A DNA stretch of 5,472 nt from Bacteroidales bacterium (GTDB lineage Bacteria > Bacteroidota > Bacteroidia > Bacteroidales > UBA7960): contig SLOR01000154.1 in the NCBI GenBank assembly GCA_007132395.1, positions 1 through 5,472 on the forward strand, given 5' to 3'. The notes under the pieces were generated by a model. That model was not told the DNA's origin. It ran no database searches and saw only the letters and a program-made list of their open reading frames with translations. The position numbers were made by a program, and so were the translations under genes. Below are positions 1 through 5,472 of this stretch, piece by piece (position 1 is the first letter of the stretch; each line of letters begins with the position of its first letter).

Positions 1-97
1 ACACCCAGCCAAGCCAATAACTCCTGTTCAACAGAAAAGGGGCAACATGCATTTGCGAACTATTAAAAGTTACCCTAATAAAATCAAACCTTAATTT
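1..97. other. Leader upstream of the TonB receptor; no firm gene
   Basis: No gene can be assigned with confidence here. Two forward frames are open from the window edge: one ends at TAA 64-66 and the other at TAA 92-94, three bases before the receptor start. Either could be the last codons of an upstream gene, but about 20-30 codons are too few to judge. The 3' part (about 61-97) is A/T-rich, as is usual for Bacteroidota translation leaders, and no Shine-Dalgarno sequence lies close to the ATG at 98. A TTTG at 52-55 could serve as a Bacteroidota -33 element, but I find no good TAnnTTTG -7 box at the right distance. No convincing promoter or hairpin is visible. Confidence 0.4.
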
Positions 98-2662
98 ATG
101 AACAAAATTTTATGCCTATTAGCAGGCTGCCTGATGTTGCTAACAATCAGCCTGCCAGCACAGACTACAGACGAATTTTCGGTTTCCGACACCCTTGAGG
201 TGCAGGAAAGACCCGAATTCGACTTCCCCGTCATCAGCATCGAAGATATTGAGGGAGATGCCCAATCACATGATATTTCCAGCCTTTTGCAGGGCTCACG
301 CGATGTGTATGTATCTACCGCAGGCTTTACTTTTGGCCCGGCCCGTTACCGCATAAGGGGCTACGACAGTGAAAACACTACGGTAATGATTAACGGTATC
401 CCCGTGAATGACGCTGAAACCGGGAGGGCTTTTTACTCCAACTGGGGTGGCCTCAACGATGCTACCCGTATGACCGTGGGCCACGACGGAATTGGCGTAT
501 CAAGAGAAACCTTCGGTGGGATAGGCGGTGCTACCAACATTACCACCCGCGCTTCTCTATACAGCCCCAACACCCGTGTTACCTATTCCAACTCCAACCG
601 CACCTACACCCACAGAGCCATGTTTACCCACTCTACCGGAATGCAGGACAATGGCTGGGCTCTCACCCTGAGCGGTTCCAGAAGAAGTGCACAGGAAGGC
701 TACGTGGAAGGTACTTTTTATGATGCCTGGGGATATTTCCTTTCGGCAGAAAGAAAACTCAACGAACAACACAGCCTTGGGTTTATTGCTTTTGGAGCAC
801 CATCCCGCACAGGCCGCCCCGGTGTTGCCACTCAGGAGGTTTATGACCTTACCGGCAACAACTTCTACAACCCCAACTGGGGATTACAGCAAGGAGAAGT
901 GCGCAATTCGCGTATCAACAACTACCATACACCATGGTTTATGCTCAATCATTATTTCGATGTAAATCCCAACATTGAAATACAAACTTCTGCAGCATAC
1001 ACATTTGGCAAAGGGAGCTCTACAGCACTCAACTGGTTTGATGCCACAAAGCCCGACCACGGCCCCGGTCCTTTTGAAGGACATGATCCCCGCCCAGACT
1101 ATTACAGGTATATGCCCAGCTTCTACAATAATGACCCTGCCCTGTTTGACTTTTACACCGGCCTGTGGCAAAATGACGAAACTTTCCGGCAACTCAACTG
1201 GGATTTGATGTACCAGTACAATATGAAAAATCTTTTCACACAGGATAATGTAAACGGCACCAGTGAATCGGCCACAGGCAACCGATCCATGTTTATCGTG
1301 GAGGATCGTCGTAATGACCGCAACCAATTCGTTTTCAACTCTTTTGTTAATGCCACACTTGACCCCACAACCACCGTAAGCGGGGGTATTAACGTATCGC
1401 TTGCAAAAACTCATCAGTACAAACTGGTGGACGATTTGCTTGGCGGCGACTGGTGGGTAGATATTGACCAGTTTGCGCTTAGAGATGCCGACGATCCTGA
1501 TTTTGCACAAAACGACCTTGATAACCCCAACCGCCTTGTTACTGAAGGCGACCGCTTTGGGTACGATTTTACAGGAAACATCAACAAGTACGAAGCTTTT
1601 GCCCAGGCCGAATGGGTATTGCCCCGCTGGGACTTTTACCTGGCAGGGAATGTATCGCAAACTACTTTCTGGAGAACAGGACACATGAAAAACGGACGTT
1701 TCCCCGAAAACTCACTGGGAGACAGCGAGAAACAGAACTTTACCAATTTCGGATTAAAAGGGGGTACAACATTTAAGCTTACCGGGCGTCACTATTTTAC
1801 CGCCAATGCAGCATATCTCACACGCGCTCCCTTTTTCAGAGATGCTTACATTTCTTCAAGGGTAAGGGATGATGTTATTCCCGTACTCAACAGTGAGAAC
1901 ATTATTTCCGGCGACGTAAGTTATATCGTGCGTACACCCATGGTAAAATCAAGACTTACCTTATTCTACACCGAGTTCAATGACCAAACCTGGAGCCGCA
2001 GCTTCTACCATGAAGAGTTTCGCACTTTTGTAAACTACAGCATGTCGGGCGTGGATCAGCAACACATGGGAGCTGAGCTGGGAATGGATATCAACCTGAG
2101 TTCAACACTTTCCATGTCGCTTGTTGGAGGTATTGGAGACTATATTTACTCCAGCCGCCCCACAGTTACCGTTACCCGCGACAATGACCGCGAACTGCTG
2201 GCTGAAGAAAAAACCGTGTACTGGAAAAACTATAAGGTAGGAGGCATGACCCATACAGCAGGTTCTGTAGGATTACGTTACAACTCTCCCCGTTATTGGT
2301 TTGTCGGTGCCAACCTCAACTATTTCGACGATATATATATTGACATCAACCCCGACCGTCGTACCGCGGAAGCCCTTGCAGGTTACGTGGAAAGCGATAC
2401 CGGTTGGCAGGGAGTTATTGAACAGGAAAAACTGGACAACAATTTTTCTCTTGACATTTTCGCCGGCAGATCCTGGAGACTCAGACCGGGCTATTTCATT
2501 AACCTCAACGTAAGTGTAAACAATGCTCTTGACAATACTGACTTCCGCATTGGGGGCTTCGAGCAGTTGAGATACGACAGCAGCGATATCGGAAGATTCC
2601 CTGCCAAATATTTTTACATGTACGGCCGTACATTCTTTGTTAACCTGGCCTTCAGAATGTAA
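98..2662 (+). CDS. TonB-dependent outer-membrane receptor (non-SusC type)
   Basis: Energised outer-membrane transporter of 854 residues; the substrate is unknown. Residues 1-21 form a signal peptide (N-K, hydrophobic core, LPA before Q22). DTLEV at 31-35 resembles a TonB box. The plug spans about 43-152 and includes the RIRGYDSENTTVMINGIPVND stretch (85-105, read as RIRGYD then VMINGIPVND) and GGIGGATNITTR, typical of plug ends. Residues from about 153 to the end alternate aromatic and polar residues like a 22-stranded barrel. Late-barrel hallmarks are NYFDDIYIDINPDRRT (741-756), VNNALDNTDF (807-816) and a C-terminal strand GRTFFVNLAFRM. There is no carboxypeptidase-like N-terminal domain and no STN signalling domain, so it is neither a standard SusC nor a FecA-type regulator. 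The next gene, 51 bases on, is a DUF5689 lipoprotein rather than SusD. The ATG at 98 is chosen because it gives an intact signal peptide. The family call is sure; the substrate is open. Confidence 0.95.
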   Translation: MNKILCLLAGCLMLLTISLPAQTTDEFSVSDTLEVQERPEFDFPVISIEDIEGDAQSHDISSLLQGSRDVYVSTAGFTFGPARYRIRGYDSENTTVMINGIPVNDAETGRAFYSNWGGLNDATRMTVGHDGIGVSRETFGGIGGATNITTRASLYSPNTRVTYSNSNRTYTHRAMFTHSTGMQDNGWALTLSGSRRSAQEGYVEGTFYDAWGYFLSAERKLNEQHSLGFIAFGAPSRTGRPGVATQEVYDLTGNNFYNPNWGLQQGEVRNSRINNYHTPWFMLNHYFDVNPNIEIQTSAAYTFGKGSSTALNWFDATKPDHGPGPFEGHDPRPDYYRYMPSFYNNDPALFDFYTGLWQNDETFRQLNWDLMYQYNMKNLFTQDNVNGTSESATGNRSMFIVEDRRNDRNQFVFNSFVNATLDPTTTVSGGINVSLAKTHQYKLVDDLLGGDWWVDIDQFALRDADDPDFAQNDLDNPNRLVTEGDRFGYDFTGNINKYEAFAQAEWVLPRWDFYLAGNVSQTTFWRTGHMKNGRFPENSLGDSEKQNFTNFGLKGGTTFKLTGRHYFTANAAYLTRAPFFRDAYISSRVRDDVIPVLNSENIISGDVSYIVRTPMVKSRLTLFYTEFNDQTWSRSFYHEEFRTFVNYSMSGVDQQHMGAELGMDINLSSTLSMSLVGGIGDYIYSSRPTVTVTRDNDRELLAEEKTVYWKNYKVGGMTHTAGSVGLRYNSPRYWFVGANLNYFDDIYIDINPDRRTAEALAGYVESDTGWQGVIEQEKLDNNFSLDIFAGRSWRLRPGYFINLNVSVNNALDNTDFRIGGFEQLRYDSSDIGRFPAKYFYMYGRTFFVNLAFRM
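188..205 (+). other. Candidate TonB box of the receptor
   Basis: This encodes DTLEVQ, residues 31-36, which lies between the predicted signal-peptide cleavage site (near residue 21) and the plug (from about 43). That is the expected place for the TonB-contacting segment. The motif resembles classical TonB boxes such as DTLVV of BtuB and DTITV of FhuA. The assignment rests on position and resemblance only. Confidence 0.6.
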
Positions 2663-2713
2663 AACAACAAAAACTGAAAAGGAAAATTTTATCCAACAGA
2701 AAAATACAGAATA
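2663..2713 (+). other. Short intergenic spacer, receptor to lipoprotein
   Basis: The spacer is 51 bases and very A-rich. I see no inverted repeat followed by a T run, so no intrinsic terminator, and no recognisable TAnnTTTG promoter element. AAAAGGAAAA lies about 30 bases before the next ATG, too far to act as a Shine-Dalgarno sequence. This supports co-transcription of the receptor and the lipoprotein gene. Confidence 0.55.
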
Positions 2714-4705
2714 ATGAATCATAAATTTCATAAAGCATACAAAGTATTTGGTTTTTTGCTGGCTGCTGCATTTTTGTGGAATGCCTGCGTAAAAAACGAC
2801 TTTGACACCCCCGATCCCATGGTGTTACCCGTGGGTGAAGTGCATACCCTGGCCGAACTCAGGCAAATGTTTGCTGCCAATAACAACCAGCCCATCAAGT
2901 TTACCGAAGATGTTTCAGTATATGGAGTAATTACCATGGATGGCAGCTCAGGCAACATTTACCGTGGCGCCTACATGCAGGATGGCACTGCAGCCATAAA
3001 CCTGCGCATCATGTCGCCCGGCGGGTTGTACCAGGGCGATTCCATCCACCTAAACCTCAAAGGAACCCTGCTTAGTGCCTACGAAAACATGTTGCAGATT
3101 GACTCGGTGCATACAGGAAAAAATGTGGCAAAACTGGCCACTAAGGTGGAAGTGGAACCGCTTACTACCAACATCAACAACTTGCTTTCCGATGCTTCGC
3201 TCCAGGCAAGACTAATCAGGCTTGAAGGGGTTGAATTTCATCAGAATGAACTGGGTAAAACCTATGCCGATGGTGAAAACCTGATTACACAAAACAGGAT
3301 TCTGAGAGATTGCGATGGCAATGAAATCCTTGTAAGAACCAGTGGGTTTGCCAGCTTTGCTGACTACAACATTCCTGAAGGTAACGGTAGCTTTGTTGCT
3401 GTACTGGCTCATTTTCGTGATGACAAGCAGCTTTATATCCGTGATATTGAAGAGGTACAACTGGATGGAGACAGATGCCCCACACCTGGCGAAGACATGG
3501 AATCCATTTCCATTGCAGAAATTCGTCAACTTCAGGCACAGGGCACCAATAACATTCCGCCCAACCGCAGGCTCGATGGTGTTATAATCTCCGACAGAGA
3601 ACATGAGAACCATCCCGGACAAAACCTTTTCATCATGGATGAAAATGGCGATGGCCTGGCCCTAAGGTTTGCCAGCTTCCATAACTTTGACCTGGGAGAT
3701 CAGCTGCGCGTTTTGGTGGGAAGCCTTCCCATTAGCCGCTTTAACGGACTACTCCAGGTTGAAAGCATCCCTCTGGGCAATGGCTATGTAATGGGTGAAG
3801 GCACCCTGCCTGAACCTACCACAACTACCCTGGGCAACCTGGTGCAAAACTTCTCACAATACGAATCTACCCTCATCCGTCTTGAAAATGTAACCATACC
3901 CCCCGCAGGCTCTTTTAATGGCAATATTACCATTACCGATGGCACAGCAGAGGTAATTATGAGAACCTACGCATGGGCAAGCTTTGCCAATACGCCTGTT
4001 TCCGGTGGTATTTACAACATGGTTGCAATAGCTTCTTATTATAATGGTGCTCAATTGCAATTGCGCAGCCTCAGCGATCTGGAGTTTTTGGAAGAATATG
4101 ATCCGGGTAGTGATGACGAAACCATCAGCATTGCCCAGTTGAGGCAGCTTTTCAATGATGGTGCAAGTGCCGCCCCGGCGGGTGCAGCTATTGAAGGGAT
4201 TATTACTTCCGATAAAGACAATGGGAATCATCATGAGAGAAATGCTGTGATACAGGATGAAAGTGGAGGCATTGCACTCCGCTTTACGGCCAATCATGAT
4301 TTGAACATGGGCGACAAGGTTAGGATACACGTGGGTACTGTTGAACTTTCACAATTCAACGGATTACTGCAACTCAACAACCTGCCCAATGGCAATGCCT
4401 CATTGCTGGCAACCGGCCAAAGTGTAGAGCCGGTAGTAACCACCATTGACAACCTGCTTAACAATATGAACACCTTTGAATCGATTGTGGTAACCATTGA
4501 AAATGCAACCATTAGCGGGGGCAGTAACTTCCAGGGAGAAAGAACCGTGAACGACGGAACAGGAAGCATAATGTTGTTTACCCGCAACCAGGCAAGCTTT
4601 GCCAGCTCATCTGTGCCATCTCAAGCCGTGAAGCTTACAGGCATTGTTGCGGTATTTAACAACCCACAGATTTTGATGAGAAACCTCAATGATATTGAGG
4701 AGTAA
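2714..4705 (+). CDS. Surface lipoprotein with three tandem DUF5689-like (OB-fold-like) units
   Basis: Predicted outer-membrane lipoprotein of 663 residues and no known catalytic role. A basic N-terminus (MNHKFHK) and hydrophobic core (11-22) lead to C25 in the lipobox-like LWNAC. The -3 and -2 residues W and N are non-standard, so lipidation is likely rather than certain. The residues after the cysteine (VKNDFD) resemble a Bacteroidota surface-export signal. Three homologous units follow, at about 43-247, 264-459 and 469-663, joined by Pro/Asp/Glu-rich linkers. Each has a first half with G-V-I-T-x-D, I/M-Q/M-D, LR, GD-x-x-R and FNGLLQ-type motifs. Each has a second half with RLENV-like, T/N-DGT and R-T-x-x-x-ASFA motifs, ending in L-x-D-I/L-E. 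The FNGLLQ half resembles YhcR-type OB-folds. C200 and C255 occur only in or just after unit 1. No metal-dependent nuclease motif is visible. It probably acts beside the receptor as a substrate-binding partner (inference). Confidence 0.88.
   Translation: MNHKFHKAYKVFGFLLAAAFLWNACVKNDFDTPDPMVLPVGEVHTLAELRQMFAANNNQPIKFTEDVSVYGVITMDGSSGNIYRGAYMQDGTAAINLRIMSPGGLYQGDSIHLNLKGTLLSAYENMLQIDSVHTGKNVAKLATKVEVEPLTTNINNLLSDASLQARLIRLEGVEFHQNELGKTYADGENLITQNRILRDCDGNEILVRTSGFASFADYNIPEGNGSFVAVLAHFRDDKQLYIRDIEEVQLDGDRCPTPGEDMESISIAEIRQLQAQGTNNIPPNRRLDGVIISDREHENHPGQNLFIMDENGDGLALRFASFHNFDLGDQLRVLVGSLPISRFNGLLQVESIPLGNGYVMGEGTLPEPTTTTLGNLVQNFSQYESTLIRLENVTIPPAGSFNGNITITDGTAEVIMRTYAWASFANTPVSGGIYNMVAIASYYNGAQLQLRSLSDLEFLEEYDPGSDDETISIAQLRQLFNDGASAAPAGAAIEGIITSDKDNGNHHERNAVIQDESGGIALRFTANHDLNMGDKVRIHVGTVELSQFNGLLQLNNLPNGNASLLATGQSVEPVVTTIDNLLNNMNTFESIVVTIENATISGGSNFQGERTVNDGTGSIMLFTRNQASFASSSVPSQAVKLTGIVAVFNNPQILMRNLNDIEE
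2840..3454 (+). repeat. Protein repeat unit 1 (DUF5689-like)
   Basis: Residues about 43-247. This is the unit most like the domain of the next gene. It keeps the long insertion with NELGKTYADGEN (178-189), the cysteine in RILRDCDGN (195-203) and VRTSGFASFA (207-216), all of which have direct counterparts there. Its first half carries AYENMLQIDSV (122-132) in place of the FNGLLQ of the other units. This is the classical DUF5689 form. Confidence 0.8.
3503..4090 (+). repeat. Protein repeat unit 2 (DUF5689-like)
   Basis: Residues about 264-459. It starts SISIAEIRQL, carries GD at 328-329, RFNGLLQVESI at 342-352, LIRLENVTI at 387-395 and MRTYAWASFA at 416-425, and ends LRSLSDLE. It lacks the cysteine and the long insertion of unit 1. 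It aligns best with unit 3: over G328-Q348 against G533-Q553, 12 of 21 positions are identical by eye without gaps. Confidence 0.8.
4118..4702 (+). repeat. Protein repeat unit 3 (DUF5689-like)
   Basis: Residues about 469-663. It starts TISIAQLRQL, carries VIQDESGGIALRF (512-524), GDKVRIHVG (533-541), QFNGLLQLNNL (547-557) and LFTRNQASFA (621-630), and ends LMRNLNDIEE at the C-terminus. The conserved R-T pair before ASFA is changed to T-R here. At DNA level it shares only short exact runs with unit 2, for example 13 bases at 3977-3989 and 4592-4604, so the duplication is old. Confidence 0.8.
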
Positions 4706-4734
4706 AAACCGGATTAAAGAAATTTGTAAATACA
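4706..4734 (+). other. Short intergenic spacer between the two lipoprotein genes
   Basis: The spacer is 29 bases and A/T-rich, with no hairpin. GAAATTTG at 4719-4726 is one mismatch from the Bacteroidota -7 box, but it would place transcription start on the ATG. The simplest reading is an intra-operon spacer. Confidence 0.5.
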
Positions 4735-5472
4735 ATGAATATGAAAATTTTCAGAATAATATCACAATTGTTTGTGATAGCTACCCTGGCTGTACTTCTC
4801 ACCAATTGCAGCAAGGATGAAAAGGACATCCCGCCCATTGCCTCCATTGACCCCGATAGTATTGTTACTATCGGCGATTTAAGAGCAATGATTGCCCCCG
4901 GTCAAACCTACAGTTTCCGCAATTCAGGAAAACAACTTTTTGCGGTTATCACCATGGACCAAGGCAATGGAAACATTTTCCGTCAGGCCTATATACAAGA
5001 TCATACTGACGCTGTAAACTTACGTATGGCCGTTAATAATACCGACCTGAAAATGGGCGATTCTATCAGGCTGGCATTAAATGGTGCCACCATCAGCTAC
5101 TTTAACAATATGTTTCAGCTCGATTCGGTGGATGGTAATAAGAATATCGTGAAACAGGCCGCCGGTAAATATTTGGAGCCGGTTACTGTAACCATAAACG
5201 ATATCAAATCCGGAGGGTATCAGGCGCGTCTGGTAAGGATTGAAAATGTGCAATTTACCAACTCCGAACTGGGCGAAACCTGGGCGGATGGCATCAATCG
5301 ATTCAACGTAAACAGAACCCTTCAGGATTGCGAAAACAACACCATCATTGTTCGCACCAGTGGCTACGCCGATTTCGCCGACGACATTCTGCCCGAGGGC
5401 AATGGTAGCTTTATTGGCGTGGTGGGTCAGTTTGGCGACACCTGGCAGCTCTATGTTCGCGACCCCCAAGAA
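4735..5472 (+). CDS. DUF5689 lipoprotein, paralogue of the upstream gene; 3' end outside window
   Basis: The frame is open from ATG 4735 through the last base, giving 246 residues with no stop, so the gene is cut by the window edge. A second in-frame ATG at 4741 would remove only M-N; either keeps the signal peptide. Residues 4-24 form a lipoprotein signal with lipobox LTNC (22-25). N at -1 is unusual, though the rest fits well. The mature start CSKDEKD matches the K-(D/E)2 form of the Bacteroidota surface lipoprotein export signal. Residues about 43-246 form one DUF5689-like domain with VITMD (71-75), YFNNMFQLDSV (122-132), NSELGETWADG (176-186), C199 in RTLQDCENN and VRTSGYADFA (206-215). 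Over V71-M98, 18 of 28 positions match unit 1 of the previous gene. The role is probably ligand binding at the cell surface with the receptor (inference). The missing C-terminus could hold further repeats or another domain. Confidence 0.88.
   Translation, partial: MNMKIFRIISQLFVIATLAVLLTNCSKDEKDIPPIASIDPDSIVTIGDLRAMIAPGQTYSFRNSGKQLFAVITMDQGNGNIFRQAYIQDHTDAVNLRMAVNNTDLKMGDSIRLALNGATISYFNNMFQLDSVDGNKNIVKQAAGKYLEPVTVTINDIKSGGYQARLVRIENVQFTNSELGETWADGINRFNVNRTLQDCENNTIIVRTSGYADFADDILPEGNGSFIGVVGQFGDTWQLYVRDPQE

Noticed and set aside
116..130. LLAGC lipobox-like motif in the receptor N-terminus
   Set aside because: The cysteine is at residue 11, too close to the N-terminus, and the hydrophobic core continues to about residue 19. 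A normal signal peptidase I site before Q22 fits better.
884..1684. 266-codon open frame on the minus strand
   Set aside because: It lies wholly inside the receptor barrel region of the + strand, which is coherent protein sequence throughout. The antisense translation has no recognisable domain, signal or low-bias composition, so it is a codon-bias shadow.
2331..2340. AT dinucleotide run ATATATATAT
   Set aside because: It encodes the conserved receptor stretch DDIYID and has only five repeats, so coding constraint explains it. There is no sign of phase-variable slippage, since a dinucleotide tract this short is stable.
2273..2731. 152-codon minus-strand frame crossing the spacer between the first two genes
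   Set aside because: It covers the receptor C-terminus, which has classical barrel-end motifs on the + strand. The frame's extension over an A-rich spacer gives no protein-like sequence.
3854..4330. 158-codon open frame on the minus strand
   Set aside because: It is fully antisense to units 2-3 of the lipoprotein, whose + strand reading is clearly homologous to a neighbouring gene. The antisense product shows no family likeness.
98..4705. SusC/SusD polysaccharide-utilisation pair
   Set aside because: The receptor lacks the carboxypeptidase-like N-terminal domain, and the lipoprotein is a beta-rich repeat protein with DUF5689 motifs, not a helical TPR-like SusD.
4695..4726. Promoter-like pair TTG (4695-4697) and GAAATTTG (4719-4726) before the second lipoprotein gene
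   Set aside because: The -7 element has a mismatch at its first base, and transcription would start almost on the ATG. The 29-base spacing is better explained by one operon.
5077..5469. 130-codon open frame on the minus strand at the window end
   Set aside because: It is antisense to the second DUF5689 domain, whose + frame aligns residue by residue with unit 1 of the previous gene.

Overview
The window looks like a piece of a Bacteroidota chromosome, probably a Bacteroidales or Marinilabiliales-type organism. It carries a TonB-dependent outer-membrane receptor followed closely by lipoproteins of the DUF5689 type, which I know almost only from this phylum. The start codons sit behind A/T-rich leaders with no Shine-Dalgarno sequence at the usual distance, and both lipoprotein signal peptides are followed by charged residues of the Bacteroidota surface-export kind. 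All three genes lie on the + strand, 51 and 29 bases apart, with no hairpin terminator visible between them, so they read as one operon.

Layout: bases 1-97 are non-coding leader or the last codons of an upstream gene. Bases 98-2662 encode a complete 854-residue TonB-dependent receptor with signal peptide, a TonB-box-like motif, plug and barrel. It has no N-terminal carboxypeptidase-like (SusC-type) domain and no SusD-like gene follows in the window. Bases 2714-4705 encode a complete 663-residue lipoprotein made of three tandem DUF5689-like units, each divisible into two OB-fold-like halves. Bases 4735-5472 encode the first 246 residues of a second, paralogous DUF5689 lipoprotein, which is open at the window edge.

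Working model (inference): the receptor is an energised outer-membrane channel, and the two lipoproteins are surface-exposed binding partners that take the place a SusD protein has in glycan systems. The repeated half-domain resembles the OB-fold of YhcR-type extracellular nucleases. The most interesting hypothesis is therefore that this is a nucleic-acid, nucleotide or phosphate-ester scavenging system, whose nuclease or phosphatase may lie just downstream. The sequence itself shows neither the substrate nor any enzyme.
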